Assembly: GCA_001650955.1 (NCBI GenBank)
Contig: LXYP01000003.1
Span: forward strand, 1 to 64,000
Direction: 5' to 3'
DNA length: 64,000 nucleotides
From: Sphingomonadales bacterium EhC05
GTDB lineage: Bacteria > Pseudomonadota > Alphaproteobacteria > Sphingomonadales > Sphingomonadaceae
The notes under the pieces are model-generated. The model was not told the DNA's origin, searched no databases, and worked only from the letters and a program-made list of their open reading frames with translations. Shown piece by piece: positions 1 to 9,490 of the stretch (its first letter is position 1; each line of letters begins with the position of its first letter). Made by a program: the position numbers and the translations under genes.

Positions 1-120
1 CGCTGGTTGATCCAAAAGATTGGCAGCGACAATATTCAACTGTTCCTCAGCCGCCCAATCGCCCCTGACATTTCAGCGCGGTTTGGAAATTTTGTTGCCT
101 ATTCGAAAGAGTATTGTTGA
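1..120 (+). CDS. possible C-terminal end of a gene entering from the left edge
   Basis: Frame 1 stays open from the first base to a TGA at 118-120 and reads about 39 codons, ending ...NFVAYSKEYC. Codon third positions look ordinary for this genome, but I do not recognise the peptide and no start is visible. The stop overlaps the -35-like element of the tRNA-Asp gene. It may be a real gene end or a chance open frame. Confidence 0.3.
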   Translation, partial: RWLIQKIGSDNIQLFLSRPIAPDISARFGNFVAYSKEYC

Positions 121-143
121 CAGGGGTGCACCGCTCTTATACT
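117..143 (+). promoter_or_regulatory. probable promoter of tRNA-Asp
   Basis: A perfect TTGACA (117-122) is followed after 15 bases by TATACT (138-143). This would start transcription about 25 bases before the mature tRNA. The spacer is shorter than the ideal 17, so this is an inference from match quality and position. Confidence 0.5.
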
Positions 144-175
144 TGCGCTGCTTCACCGCCCATGCAGGTGCATAT

Positions 176-230
<55 letters not shown>

Positions 231-252
<22 letters not shown>

Positions 253-509
253 TTTTCCTTATTTTGAGGAAAATGGCGCCATGATCCGGTGTTCATCCAG
301 ATCAATAAGGGCCGGATTGGATAAATCCACGCAATCCCCAATATTATATAGACCGGCAGTTGCAACCAGAAGTTCCAGCTTCCGATCCAGTCGATCATAT
401 TCACCGAGATGCCCAGCCAGATCAGGAGGAGAAATAGAATCAGTAAAATTCCAACGGGTTGCCGCCAATTTGGTTCATCGCTCGGATTGGGATTCGCATT
501 ATCTGTCAT
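231..509 (-). CDS. DUF2842 family small membrane protein
   Basis: A 92-residue protein with two hydrophobic segments (about residues 18-38 and 46-70), resembling the short DUF2842 membrane proteins of alphaproteobacteria, which have no known function. The family normally ends soon after the conserved W-x-x-T-G-x-W block. Here the frame runs on for about 15 residues through a hairpin and into the antisense of tRNA-Asp, so the last 22 bases overlap the tRNA. The start lies 14 bases after the 5-formyltetrahydrofolate cyclo-ligase stop, so the two are probably co-transcribed. The extended C-terminus is probably a lineage-specific read-on rather than a functional domain. Confidence 0.75.
247..279 (+). 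repeat. 12-bp inverted repeat in the tRNA-Asp trailer
   Basis: GCGCCATTTTCC (247-258) and GGAAAATGGCGC (268-279) form a perfect 12-bp stem with a 9-base loop. The left arm includes the tRNA 3' end and CCA. There is no T-run after it on the plus strand, so it is not a textbook terminator. It could stop transcription, pair during tRNA 3' processing, or be the scar of an element that copied the tRNA end. Confidence 0.6.
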
Positions 510-523
510 GGCGTCACAATAAC

Positions 524-1090
524 CTATTCTATGAGTTCGCGTTCTGTCACAATCCCGTGAAGCGTTACATCATGGGGTTCGAAGGGAATCTCCGCCGCTT
601 CCTGGACCGACCAAGCCAGACCCATTCGTTTCGCATCCGGGTATTTCTGAAAAGTTCGGTCATAATGGCCCCCACCCTGTCCAAGCCGCCTCAAGGAACG
701 GTCAAACGCCGTCAATGGCGTGACAATCAGGTCGGGAGTGACTGAGTCACAAGTTGACGGTGGTTCGAGAATATTCTGATATCCGACATCCAATAGATCG
801 ATATTCGACACCGCGCGAAATTCCAGCGGTTCGGATCCCATGACCACTGGAAATGCAATGATCTTGCCCATTTCTGCGAGATATTCGATCAGACTCGCGG
901 TCGGTGCTTCCGAACCATAAGCGCTGTAAAGAGCGATCACATCGCATTGTGCAAAGAGATTTGCCAATGGGGAAGGAGGCCTGCGAAAAGCGAGGCCGCG
1001 CGAAGCGGCATCCATTTGACTTACAAATGTGGCACGCCGCCGTTTATACTCTTCACGTAGTTTATTCTTATCTTCTTTTAAACTACTCAA
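524..1090 (-). CDS. 5-formyltetrahydrofolate cyclo-ligase
   Basis: A 188-residue protein of the 5-FTHF cyclo-ligase family, which makes 5,10-methenyl-THF from 5-formyl-THF using ATP. The N-terminal KxxLRxxxxxxR pattern is present. The C-terminal signature RLGQGGGHYDR (about residues 135-145), which binds phosphate and folate, is intact. Length is normal for the family. It follows the 6S RNA gene on the same strand, an arrangement shared with many proteobacteria where zapA, ssrS and this gene are adjacent. The cytoplasmic role in folate recycling is inferred from family membership. Confidence 0.93.
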   Translation of the reverse strand: MSSLKEDKNKLREEYKRRRATFVSQMDAASRGLAFRRPPSPLANLFAQCDVIALYSAYGSEAPTASLIEYLAEMGKIIAFPVVMGSEPLEFRAVSNIDLLDVGYQNILEPPSTCDSVTPDLIVTPLTAFDRSLRRLGQGGGHYDRTFQKYPDAKRMGLAWSVQEAAEIPFEPHDVTLHGIVTERELIE

Positions 1091-1114
1091 AAAATTATCT
1101 TTCTTTGGAAGGGT

Positions 1115-1291
1115 GACGGGACCATCTTGGTCGTTTGCCGGAAAATCCTCTGACGCCTATTACGTCAGGTGGGCGCCATATGCATCGGACCCGGCATCCA
1201 AAATGCCCGCAATCCGAACAGGGACAGCTCCCTAGGAAGTTATATCGCCTCAGGGATGTTCGTATCAAGCTCGTGCCAGACAGTACCCGTC
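1115..1291 (-). ncRNA. ssrS: 6S RNA
   Basis: The gap between zapA and 5-FCL holds no credible ORF but has 6S hallmarks on the minus strand. Terminal GACGGG (1291-1286) pairs with CCCGTC (1120-1115). The 5' side contains a CCCTGAGGCGATAT block close to the conserved 6S motif of E. coli (CCCTGAGCCGATAT), and an internal G/C stem follows. The position between zapA and 5-FCL is the classic ssrS locus. 6S RNA mimics an open promoter and sequesters the housekeeping RNA polymerase in stationary phase. The ends are estimated from pairing and could be off by about 10 bases. Confidence 0.85.
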
Positions 1292-1318
1292 AGAGCCTAT
1301 CTAGGCGCGATGCCAACG

Positions 1319-1642
1319 CTACTCAAGGCTATTGGCTAAAGCCTCAGCGCGATCGGCCAGTTTTTCGAGCGCTATGATCGCCTGTTGATCGGCTGGGTTG
1401 GAAGAATCAGGCTGAACTGCGGGCGCTTCGGCGGGATTGGTATTTTTTACGCTATGCAACTCATCGGCCAATAAAAGTGATGTGAAAAGCAGCATTCGGC
1501 TCTCGGTCAGGCCGGCAAGATCTCCGGCGCCGCTGGCTTTTTCGTCCACCATCTCGACCAATTTTGTCAGATGCGCTTCTTCACCATCCTGACAGGTAAC
1601 GCTGAATGAACGGCCGCCAATTTCAATTTTCATCTGCGACAT
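1319..1642 (-). CDS. zapA: cell division protein ZapA
   Basis: A 107-residue ZapA-type protein. The N-terminus MKIEIGGRSFSV forms the beta strands that contact FtsZ, followed by helical and coiled-coil sequence (LVEMVDEKA, LLFTSLLLADELH) used for dimerisation. ZapA bundles FtsZ protofilaments at the division ring in the cytoplasm. I place the start at MSQMK (1642), one base after the stop of the upstream coiled-coil gene. A longer in-frame start at 1663 would overlap that gene. It sits just upstream of 6S RNA, as in many proteobacteria. Confidence 0.9.
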   Translation of the reverse strand: MSQMKIEIGGRSFSVTCQDGEEAHLTKLVEMVDEKASGAGDLAGLTESRMLLFTSLLLADELHSVKNTNPAEAPAVQPDSSNPADQQAIIALEKLADRAEALANSLE

Positions 1643-1643
1643 A

Positions 1644-1820
1644 TCAAATCTCTTCCCTTTCAATCAGGCCATCAATCGTGCGGATGGCTTGTTTCATTTC
1701 CTCTTTGAGCGCCGCATGACGCGCAACGAGGCTGGGATCCAGGCTGGATTTGGCAGCTTCCAGACGGCTTAGAGCGCGCTCTATGCGACCGATAGCAATG
1801 ATCAGACGTTCATTGTCCAT
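1644..1820 (-). CDS. small coiled-coil protein next to zapA
   Basis: About 58 residues from MDNERLIIAIGRIERALSRL. It is rich in Leu, Ala, Glu and Arg in a heptad-like pattern, so probably a single coiled coil. Genes of this kind commonly precede zapA in alphaproteobacteria and are annotated as hypothetical. A longer frame starts at 1877, but the conserved-looking part begins at residue 20. The role is unknown; the position suggests a partner of ZapA or of the divisome. Confidence 0.75.
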   Translation of the reverse strand: MDNERLIIAIGRIERALSRLEAAKSSLDPSLVARHAALKEEMKQAIRTIDGLIEREEI

Positions 1821-2020
1821 GAACAATTTCCTTAGCTTACTTCCAACAGGTAAGTGATTGTCTTTTATTGATATCAATCTATTCGCTCAACGTAAACACC
1901 CGATCATTAAAAGCGATCCTTGACGGCAGGTGGCTGGACCATCAAAGGAAGGGGCAAAATTGCGAATCGAGATATGCGATCACGAGCCTAATTGCGCCAG
2001 TCCAGGGGATCAGAACAACT

Positions 2021-3988
2021 ATGACCGTTTCCGAAAAAAGCATGGCAAACGCCATCAGAGCGTTGTCCATGGATGCGGTGCAAGCGGCTAACAGTGGGCA
2101 TCCGGGAATGCCCATGGGCATGGCTGACGTTGCGACGGTGCTGTTCAGTGATTTTCTGAAATATGACCCGAAAGCCCCCAAATGGGCAGATCGTGACCGG
2201 TTTGTTCTGTCCGCCGGACATGGATCGATGTTGATCTATTCATTGCTCCACCTGACGGGATATGCACGGCCAACGATCCAAGATATCCGGGATTTTCGCC
2301 AGATTAGCTCGCCCTGTGCCGGACATCCGGAAAATTTCAAGCTGGAAGGCATAGAAACAACCACGGGCCCGCTCGGGCAGGGATTCGCGACAGCTGTGGG
2401 CATGGCAATTGCCGAACGGCACCTCAATACGGTCTTTGGAGATGATCTGGTCGATCACAAGACCTGGGTGATCGCCGGAGATGGGTGCCTGATGGAAGGC
2501 ATCAACCACGAGGCGGTGGGACTGGCCGGCCATTTGGGCCTTGGCAGGCTCAATGTTCTTTGGGATGATAACGGGATCACCATCGATGGCGGAACGGAAT
2601 TGTCCACCAGTGAAGATATTCCGGCGCGCTATCGGGCCTCGGGCTGGCATGTCGTGTCCTGCGATGGTCATGATTTTGATGATATCCGAAAAGCGCTGGC
2701 CGAGGCTGAGGCCGATCCGCGTCCTTCACTGATCGCCTGCAAGACGGTTATCGGCTATGGCGCGCCGACCAAGCAAGGGACCTCGGCAACCCATGGTGCA
2801 CCGCTTGGTGATGACGAAATTGTGGGCACACGCGATGCTTTGGGTTGGGAGCATGAACCGTTTGAAATTCCGCAGGATATATTGACGTCATGGCGGCAAT
2901 TGGGAGATAAAGGCGCGGCCGGCCGGGCGGAGTGGCAGGCGCGTTTGGACGCGCACGTCGATAAGTCCGAATTTGAACGGCGGATGGCGGGCGACCTCCC
3001 GGATGGACCCGCCATGCAGGACTATCTGGCTGGACTGGCTGCAGATCCGCCAAAATGGGCTACGCGCAAGTCATCAGAGATGGCTTTGGGTGCGATAACC
3101 GCCGCTTTGCCAGAGACAATCGGCGGAAGCGCCGACCTCACAGGTTCAAACAATACCAAAACTTCCTCCACCAAGCCTTTGACTAAGGATGATTATTCCG
3201 GAAGGTACCTCTATTATGGTATCCGCGAATTTGGCATGGCGGCGGCGATGAATGGTATGGCGCTGCACGGCGGTATCATTCCCTATGGCGGGACATTTCT
3301 GGTCTTCACCGACTATTGCCGCGGTGCGATGCGGCTTTCGGCAATCCAAAATGCCCGGGTGATCTATGTAATGACCCATGACAGCATCGGCCTGGGGGAA
3401 GATGGTCCCACGCATCAGCCGATCGAACATGTTCAGAGTCTGCGCCTGATGCCGAATATGACCGTGTTTCGGCCGGCCGATGCGATTGAGACAGCAGAAT
3501 GCTGGGCTCTGGCGCTGAAGAATAAAACCGGGCCTTCAACCCTTGCTCTGACTCGTCAGGGCCTCCCGCCTATCCGTCATGACGTCAGCGTAAACCTTTG
3601 CGAAAAAGGCGCTTATCGGGTCAAGGAAGCGAGCGGTGATAAACGGGTAATCATTCTTGCGACGGGTTCTGAAGTGTCGCTGGCAATCGATATTGCGGCG
3701 CAACTGGAAGCCGCCGGTCACGGGGCGGATGTCGTTTCGATGCCATGTACCGAACTATTTGACGCGCAATCCGACGCCTATCGGGCCGACATAATGGGCG
3801 CCGACAATATATTGCGCGTGTCGATTGAAGCGGGGACCACCTTCGGCTGGGAGCGCTATACCGGTCTGAATGGCTTGCGCTTTGGTATCGACAGCTTTGG
3901 TGCCTCGGCGCCGATAAATGATCTCTTCGCGCATTTTGGTTTGACCGCCGATGCAATCACCCCGCAGATAATAGAAAAAATTGGCTGA
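2021..3988 (+). CDS. tkt: transketolase
   Basis: A 655-residue transketolase, the thiamine-diphosphate enzyme that moves two-carbon units between pentose-phosphate and glycolytic sugars. The N-terminal domain carries NSGHPGMPMG and the ThDP/metal motif GDGCLMEG (about residue 153 on). The middle domain has the substrate-binding MTHDSIGLGEDGPTHQPIEH block, and the C-terminal domain is complete. The frame is open further upstream, but MTVSEKSMANAI is the natural family start; MANAI at 2042 is an alternative. It lies 33 bases before gap on the same strand and probably forms an operon with gap, pgk and fba. Confidence 0.96.
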   Translation: MTVSEKSMANAIRALSMDAVQAANSGHPGMPMGMADVATVLFSDFLKYDPKAPKWADRDRFVLSAGHGSMLIYSLLHLTGYARPTIQDIRDFRQISSPCAGHPENFKLEGIETTTGPLGQGFATAVGMAIAERHLNTVFGDDLVDHKTWVIAGDGCLMEGINHEAVGLAGHLGLGRLNVLWDDNGITIDGGTELSTSEDIPARYRASGWHVVSCDGHDFDDIRKALAEAEADPRPSLIACKTVIGYGAPTKQGTSATHGAPLGDDEIVGTRDALGWEHEPFEIPQDILTSWRQLGDKGAAGRAEWQARLDAHVDKSEFERRMAGDLPDGPAMQDYLAGLAADPPKWATRKSSEMALGAITAALPETIGGSADLTGSNNTKTSSTKPLTKDDYSGRYLYYGIREFGMAAAMNGMALHGGIIPYGGTFLVFTDYCRGAMRLSAIQNARVIYVMTHDSIGLGEDGPTHQPIEHVQSLRLMPNMTVFRPADAIETAECWALALKNKTGPSTLALTRQGLPPIRHDVSVNLCEKGAYRVKEASGDKRVIILATGSEVSLAIDIAAQLEAAGHGADVVSMPCTELFDAQSDAYRADIMGADNILRVSIEAGTTFGWERYTGLNGLRFGIDSFGASAPINDLFAHFGLTADAITPQIIEKIG

Positions 3989-4021
3989 AAAGCCTGAATA
4001 TTTGATCAAAGGAGCATATTC

Positions 4022-5026
4022 ATGACAAAAGTAGCAATTAACGGATTTGGCCGCATCGGCCGTCTCGTCGCCCGCGCGATCCTCGAGCGCGCTGATGATG
4101 ATTTCGAACTGGTCGCCATCAACGATCTCGCTGATGCAGACGCCAATGCCCTGCTTTTCGGCTATGACAGCGTCCACGGCCGCTTCCCTGGCGAAGTTAC
4201 CGCCCATGGCGATCATATCATGGTCAATGGCAAGAAGATTGCGGTCACTTCCGAACGCAATCCTGGCGACCTTCCCCATGGTGAAATGGGCATTGATATC
4301 GTTCTCGAATGCACCGGTTTTTTCCAGTCGAAGGATGCGGCGCAGCCACATATTGATGCCGGCGCGAAACGCGTTTTGATATCTGCGCCGGCAAAGGGCG
4401 ATCTGAAAACGGTCGTCTACGGAGTTAATCATGATGTCTTGACGTCAGAGGATGTCATTGTTTCCAATGCCTCTTGTACGACAAACTGCCTCGCACCGGT
4501 GGCCAAGGCGCTCAACGATGCGGTGGGCATTGAGCGCGGCTTCATGACCACCATCCACAGCTATACCAATGACCAGCGTATGCTCGACCAGATACATAGC
4601 GACCCACGCCGGGCGCGGGCAGGGGCGGTCAACATGATCCCGACAACCACCGGTGCGGCGCGCGCGGTCGGTCTGGTATTGCCGGAACTCAATGGCAAGC
4701 TCGACGGCTCGTCGATTCGCGTACCGACGCCGAATGTCAGCCTGGTTGATCTGGTCTTCACGCCAGGCCGGGAAACCAGCGTGGAAGAGATCAACGGTGC
4801 GCTGAAAGCCGCAGCCGACGGGCCGATGAACGGCGTTTTGGTATTCGAGGACAAGCCATTGGTGTCGAGCGATTTCAATCATCAGCCCGCCAGCAGCTCG
4901 ATTGACAGTCTTGAAACCACGGTAATGGACGGCAAGCTCGTTCGCGTGGTCAGCTGGTATGACAATGAATGGGGTTTCTCCAACCGGATGATCGATACTG
5001 CCAAGGTTATGGCAGGCTTGCTCTAA
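4022..5026 (+). CDS. gap: type I glyceraldehyde-3-phosphate dehydrogenase
   Basis: A 334-residue GAPDH that converts glyceraldehyde-3-phosphate to 1,3-bisphosphoglycerate. The NAD-binding GFGRIGR is at residues 8-14. The catalytic SCTTNCLAP has its nucleophilic Cys near residue 152, and the family C-terminal [13 protein letters not shown] is present. AINDL after the second beta strand suggests NAD rather than NADP preference, which is an inference. A GGAGC ribosome site precedes the ATG. Length is normal. Confidence 0.97.
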   Translation: MTKVAINGFGRIGRLVARAILERADDDFELVAINDLADADANALLFGYDSVHGRFPGEVTAHGDHIMVNGKKIAVTSERNPGDLPHGEMGIDIVLECTGFFQSKDAAQPHIDAGAKRVLISAPAKGDLKTVVYGVNHDVLTSEDVIVSNASCTTNCLAPVAKALNDAVGIERGFMTTIHSYTNDQRMLDQIHSDPRRARAGAVNMIPTTTGAARAVGLVLPELNGKLDGSSIRVPTPNVSLVDLVFTPGRETSVEEINGALKAAADGPMNGVLVFEDKPLVSSDFNHQPASSSIDSLETTVMDGKLVRVVSWYDNEWGFSNRMIDTAKVMAGLL

Positions 5027-5045
5027 GTCAGAAAGGTTGCGAGTA

Positions 5046-6236
5046 ATGACTGGTAACACTTTTAAAACGCTTGATGATATTGGTGATGTTGCAGGGAAGG
5101 CGGGACTTGTTCGCGTCGATCTGAACGTTCCGATGGCCGACGGCGTGGTTACCGACGACACCCGGCTCAAAGCGGTTATACCGACGGTTATCGAATTGGC
5201 GGACAAGGGCGCGAAAGTGCTTTTGCTCGCCCATTTCGGGCGGCCCAAAGGCGAGTATAAGCCGGAATTTTCGCTCGAACCGGTGGTGGCGCCGCTAGCG
5301 GAAGTGCTCGGACGCGAGGTCGCGTTCATGCCGCGCCCGAGTTCCGATGCCATTGCCGCGCTGCCCGATGGCAGTATCGTCATGATCGAAAACAGCCGCT
5401 TTGCAGCGGGTGAAGAGAAAAACGATCCCGGGATGGCGAAGATGATCGCTGCGTTTGGCGATTTTTACGTCAATGATGCTTTTTCGGCCGCCCATCGCGC
5501 GCATGTGACGACAGAGGGGCTTGCTCATCTGCTGCCATCCTATGCGGGCCGGTCGATGGAACGGGAATTGAACGCGCTGAACAAGGCGCTGGGAAATCCC
5601 GAACATCCAGTTGTTGCGGTGGTTGGCGGTGCCAAAGTCTCGAGCAAGCTCGATGTTCTGCGCCAGATGGTCGAGAAAGTCGATCATCTGATCATCGGCG
5701 GTGGCATGGCCAATACATTTCTGGCCGCGCGCGGCGTCGATGTCGGCAAATCGCTTTGCGAGCATGATCTGGCTGACACTGCCAATGAAATATTGGAGGC
5801 CGCGGAAAAGGCCGACTGCACCGTGCATCTGCCTTATGATGTTGTCGTGTCGAAAGAATTTGCCCCCAATCCGCCAACCCGGACGGTGAATGTCCATGAA
5901 GTTGCCGCAGATGAGATGATCCTCGATGTCGGGCCAGCGGCGGTGGAAGCGCTCTCCGACGTGCTCAAAACCTGCAAGACACTGGTCTGGAATGGCCCGA
6001 TGGGCGCATTTGAAACACCACCTTTTGATATGGCCACCGTGGCTCTCGCACGGACCGCAGCGGCGCTGACCAAAGAAGGGCAATTATTATCGGTAGCCGG
6101 GGGCGGTGATACCGTGGCGGCCCTCAATCATGCAGGCGTTGCAGACGAGTTTAGTTTTGTCTCCACCGCCGGAGGTGCTTTCCTCGAATGGATGGAAGGC
6201 AAACCTCTGCCCGGCGTCGAAGCGCTGCAAAGTTAG
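5046..6236 (+). CDS. pgk: phosphoglycerate kinase
   Basis: A 396-residue PGK, which makes ATP and 3-phosphoglycerate from 1,3-bisphosphoglycerate. Visible blocks are RVDLNVPM near the N-terminus, [11 protein letters not shown] for substrate binding, [14 protein letters not shown], and the nucleotide-binding WNGPMGAFE and GGGDTVAAL in the C-terminal lobe. I use the ATG at 5046; an upstream TTG at 5037 is in frame but less likely. It starts 20 bases after gap. Confidence 0.97.
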   Translation: MTGNTFKTLDDIGDVAGKAGLVRVDLNVPMADGVVTDDTRLKAVIPTVIELADKGAKVLLLAHFGRPKGEYKPEFSLEPVVAPLAEVLGREVAFMPRPSSDAIAALPDGSIVMIENSRFAAGEEKNDPGMAKMIAAFGDFYVNDAFSAAHRAHVTTEGLAHLLPSYAGRSMERELNALNKALGNPEHPVVAVVGGAKVSSKLDVLRQMVEKVDHLIIGGGMANTFLAARGVDVGKSLCEHDLADTANEILEAAEKADCTVHLPYDVVVSKEFAPNPPTRTVNVHEVAADEMILDVGPAAVEALSDVLKTCKTLVWNGPMGAFETPPFDMATVALARTAAALTKEGQLLSVAGGGDTVAALNHAGVADEFSFVSTAGGAFLEWMEGKPLPGVEALQS

Positions 6237-6267
6237 AACCCCCAATTATAAGAATAAGGAGCCGAAA

Positions 6268-7155
6268 ATGGCAAATAGTGAAATGATGAGCAAAATCGAG
6301 AACGGTCAGGGCTTCATTGCTGCTCTCGATCAAAGCGGTGGCTCGACCCCCAAGGCGCTGGCTGGATATGGTATTGGCGAAGATGCTTTCTCAAATGATG
6401 ACGAGATGTTCGGGCTGATCCACAAAATGCGCAGCCGGATCATCACTGCGCCCAGCTTCGGCAATGGCAAGGTCATCGGCGCGATCCTGTTCGAAAAAAC
6501 GATGAATGGCATGGCGGACGGCAAACCTGTTCCAACCTTGCTCTGGGAACGCGGCGTTGTGCCCTTCCTGAAAGTTGACAAGGGATTGGCGGACGAAGAA
6601 AATGGCGTTCAGCTGATGAAGCCGATTCCGGATCTTGATGACCAGTGCAAGGCCGCTGTCGCCAAAGGCATGTTCGGCACCAAGATGCGTTCGGTGATCA
6701 ACAAGGCCAATGCCGCAGGTATTGCTGCCAATGTCGCGCAGCAGTTCGAATTCGGAAAACAGATTTTGGCCAACGGCCTCGTTCCGATGATCGAGCCGGA
6801 AGTGAACATCAAAAGCGATGAGCGCGCCGCGTGCGACAAAATCCTTTTGGCTGAGCTGATCAAGGCGCTTGATGCATTGGCGGACGATCAGCGTGTCATG
6901 CTCAAATTGTCGATTCCGGTGGAGCCCAATCTCTACAAACCATTGATCGATCATCCCAAAGTGATACGCTTGGTGGCCTTGTCCGGCGGCTATTCAACCG
7001 ACGACGCATGCGAACAGCTGGCGAAAAACAATGGCATGATCGCGAGCTTCAGCCGCGGCCTGCTGCAGGACGTGCGGGTTTCCCAGACCGACGAAGAATT
7101 TGATGCGGTTCTGGGCAGCGCGATTGACCAGATCTACCGGGCGTCGATCGCTTAA
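6268..7155 (+). CDS. fba: class I fructose-bisphosphate aldolase
   Basis: A 295-residue Schiff-base (class I) aldolase that cleaves fructose-1,6-bisphosphate. MSKIENGQGFIAALDQSGGSTPKAL, an Asp-rich first strand motif, and the KLSIPVEPN strand are characteristic of the alphaproteobacterial class I group. The frame is open back to 6106 inside pgk, but the ATG at 6268 preceded by AAGGAGCC is clearly the start. It completes the tkt-gap-pgk-fba gluconeogenesis/glycolysis cluster. Confidence 0.93.
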   Translation: MANSEMMSKIENGQGFIAALDQSGGSTPKALAGYGIGEDAFSNDDEMFGLIHKMRSRIITAPSFGNGKVIGAILFEKTMNGMADGKPVPTLLWERGVVPFLKVDKGLADEENGVQLMKPIPDLDDQCKAAVAKGMFGTKMRSVINKANAAGIAANVAQQFEFGKQILANGLVPMIEPEVNIKSDERAACDKILLAELIKALDALADDQRVMLKLSIPVEPNLYKPLIDHPKVIRLVALSGGYSTDDACEQLAKNNGMIASFSRGLLQDVRVSQTDEEFDAVLGSAIDQIYRASIA

Positions 7156-7173
7156 GGTTCCTTCACGAGGGAC

Positions 7174-7851
7174 ATGGATTTGCCTCACACCGATCCCCGT
7201 TGGTCCGATGTCGATGATTATATCGTCGCGCATCTGATCGGCGAGGATCCGGTGCTCGAGGCCTGTCTGGCCGCCAATGCCGCAGCGGGCCTGCCACCAA
7301 TTGATGTTTCAGCAACCCAGGGACGCATGCTGGAATTGCTGGCGCGCGCGGTTCAGGCCAAGAATATTCTCGAGATCGGGACGCTGGGCGGATATTCGAC
7401 CATCTGTCTCGCACGCAGCCTGTCTGATGAAGGCCGGCTGGTCACTTTGGAACTCGAACCTGATTTTGCAGCGGTTGCGCGTGAAAATATCGAAAGGGCC
7501 GGGCAGGGACGCAGGGTTGAAATTCTTGTCGGTGAGGCAATCCAATCACTAACAGATATACGGAAATCAGATGCAACGCCCTTTGACTTCGTCTTTATCG
7601 ATGCGGACAAGCAAAATTACGCGGCCTATCTCGATCATGCCGTCCAGCTGGCCCGGCCCGGAGCGATGCTGATATTTGACAATGTCGTTCGCGAAGGCGG
7701 GATTGTCGATCCCCAGAGTGACGATCCGAAAGTTCCGGGTACGCGCGAACTCTATCAAGCGCTGGTCAATCATCCGAAAGTCGATGCGACTGCGGTCCAG
7801 ACCGTGGGTTCGAAAAAATGGGATGGTTTCCTATTGGCGATTGTCCGGTAA
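7174..7851 (+). CDS. class I SAM-dependent O-methyltransferase
   Basis: A 225-residue Methyltransf_3 (catechol/caffeoyl-CoA O-methyltransferase-like) protein. SAM-binding motif I is ILEIGTLGGYSTICLA (about residues 66-81). The acidic metal and substrate block FDFVFIDADKQNYAAYL follows at about residues 138-154, then MLIFDNVVREG. The acceptor is unknown. It begins 18 bases after the aldolase stop and is followed 12 bases on by thiE, so it is probably in the same transcription unit. Confidence 0.88.
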   Translation: MDLPHTDPRWSDVDDYIVAHLIGEDPVLEACLAANAAAGLPPIDVSATQGRMLELLARAVQAKNILEIGTLGGYSTICLARSLSDEGRLVTLELEPDFAAVARENIERAGQGRRVEILVGEAIQSLTDIRKSDATPFDFVFIDADKQNYAAYLDHAVQLARPGAMLIFDNVVREGGIVDPQSDDPKVPGTRELYQALVNHPKVDATAVQTVGSKKWDGFLLAIVR

Positions 7852-7863
7852 GGGAGACATCTG

Positions 7864-8493
7864 ATGAATCAATTACCATGCCAGCTCTATCTCATCTCTC
7901 CGCTTGATGTCGGTGGCGATTTTCCTGATCAATTGGAAGCGGCCCTGTCTGCTGGCCCAGTTGCGGCCTTTCAGTTTCGTGTGAAAGGCGTTTCTGTCGA
8001 GCAAGCGACGGCGCTTGCTGCTCCGCTCAAATCTATCTGTGACGCGCATGATGTCGCCTTTGTCGTGAATGATGATGTGGCGCTAGCGGAGAAGATCGGC
8101 GCCGACGGTGTTCATCTTGGCCAGAGCGATGCCGGTCTCAAAATGGCGCGGGAGCTTTTGGGTCAGGATGTCCAAATCGGAATCACCTGCCACGACAGTC
8201 GTCATTTGGCGATGGAAGCCGGCGAGGGGGGAGCCAATTATGTCGCTTTTGGCGCCTTTTTCCCGACGGACACGAAAGAGACGCATCATCGGCCGGAACC
8301 GGAAATTCTACAATGGTGGTCGACCGTGATGGAGATACCCTGCGTGGCTATCGGTGGAATCACGGTTGAAAATTGTCAGCCGCTTATTGACGCGGGCGCG
8401 GATTTTTTGGCGGTTAGCGGATCGGTCTGGAATGATCCGGACGGACCAGCTGCTGCGGTGCGGAAATTCACGACCCGGTTGGGAAGCGAATGA
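7864..8493 (+). CDS. thiE: thiamine phosphate synthase
   Basis: A 209-residue TIM-barrel ThiE, which joins the thiazole and pyrimidine phosphates to form thiamine phosphate. Motifs include QFRVKGVS, FVVNDDVALAEKIGADGVHLGQ and NYVAFGAFFPTDTKE near the phosphate site. The usual DR of the VNDR motif is DD here, a variation worth noting. No TPP riboswitch was seen upstream; the gene is probably expressed with the methyltransferase and the glycolytic genes. Confidence 0.9.
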   Translation: MNQLPCQLYLISPLDVGGDFPDQLEAALSAGPVAAFQFRVKGVSVEQATALAAPLKSICDAHDVAFVVNDDVALAEKIGADGVHLGQSDAGLKMARELLGQDVQIGITCHDSRHLAMEAGEGGANYVAFGAFFPTDTKETHHRPEPEILQWWSTVMEIPCVAIGGITVENCQPLIDAGADFLAVSGSVWNDPDGPAAAVRKFTTRLGSE

Positions 8494-8497
8494 AACT

Positions 8498-8755
8498 CTA
8501 GGAACTATCCTCATCTTTGCCGATATTCGATGCGACATATTGAGCGACAAAGCTCGCAACGGATGGCGGTGCGAAATTCGGCATTTGTTCCATGTCGCGA
8601 AGATAGCCCGCGGATGGCTTGAACGCCGGCAATGGACTTTCACTAATCGCGAAGCCAAATAGGCCCGCAGCAGGAATGGAACGTCTGCCGGTTTCGATAC
8701 CGGATTCGATCGGTGCCTGTTTCGGGTCAATTGTGGGCGTGAGAAGCTTTGTCAT
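8498..8755 (-). CDS. hypothetical protein
   Basis: An 85-residue soluble protein, Pro- and Ala-rich at the N-terminus, with AGLFGFAISESPLPAFKPSAGY near the middle. It has no signal peptide or membrane segment. It is convergent with thiE, only four bases apart, and fills the gap before efp. Codon choice is like the neighbours, but I recognise no family. Confidence 0.5.
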   Translation of the reverse strand: MTKLLTPTIDPKQAPIESGIETGRRSIPAAGLFGFAISESPLPAFKPSAGYLRDMEQMPNFAPPSVASFVAQYVASNIGKDEDSS

Positions 8756-8919
8756 GACGGTTTCTTAGCGGAGCAGTGATTCGACGTATTGTATGGAAAA
8801 GACCCGAGAGCTGAATTTCGGTGTCGACGGGTGGATAATGGCTCTCACTAGACTTGCCTATTATCCGCCAGCGCACTAGAGCGCCGCTCAATCAATCTTT
8901 CCATGAAGCGAGACAAGTG

Positions 8920-9486
8920 ATGAAGATCAGCGGCGTAGATATCCGTCCCGGAAATATACTGGATTATGAAAAAGGCCTCTGGAAGGTTGCCAAAATCCAG
9001 CATACCCAGCCTGGTAAAGGCGGCGCATATATGCAGGTTGAGATGAAAAATCTTGTCGATGGCCGCAAGACCAACATTCGGTTCCGCAGCGCCGACACGG
9101 TTGAGAAAGTTCGCTTGGATACCAAGACATTTCAATATCTGTTTGCCGACGGCGATATGCTGACCTTCATGGACAAGGAAAATTACGAACAGATCACATT
9201 GCCCGCCGATTTGCTTGGTGACGCGGTCGAGTTTCTGCAGGATGGCATGGACGTCCAGTTGGAACTCTATGAAGAAAAACCGATTTCGGTTCAGCTTCCC
9301 GACCAGATTGAAGCCGAGATTGTCGAAGCGGACGGAGTTGTAAAAGGCCAGACTGCTTCTTCGAGTTACAAACCCGCCGTTCTTGACAATGGTGTGCGGG
9401 TCATGGTTCCGCCGTTCATATCTGCCGGCACGCGCATCATCGTTGATGTCTATGCCCGCGAATATGTCGGCAAGGTACAAGGCTAA
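8920..9486 (+). CDS. efp: elongation factor P
   Basis: A 188-residue EF-P, which relieves ribosome stalling at polyproline stretches. It has the N-terminal KOW-like domain with the modified-Lys loop [16 protein letters not shown] (about residues 29-44), then two OB domains ending in [17 protein letters not shown] chose the ATG at 8920; the frame is open to 8854, but the family begins [11 protein letters not shown]. It is followed four bases later by suhB. Confidence 0.97.
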   Translation: MKISGVDIRPGNILDYEKGLWKVAKIQHTQPGKGGAYMQVEMKNLVDGRKTNIRFRSADTVEKVRLDTKTFQYLFADGDMLTFMDKENYEQITLPADLLGDAVEFLQDGMDVQLELYEEKPISVQLPDQIEAEIVEADGVVKGQTASSSYKPAVLDNGVRVMVPPFISAGTRIIVDVYAREYVGKVQG

Positions 9487-9490
9487 ATCA

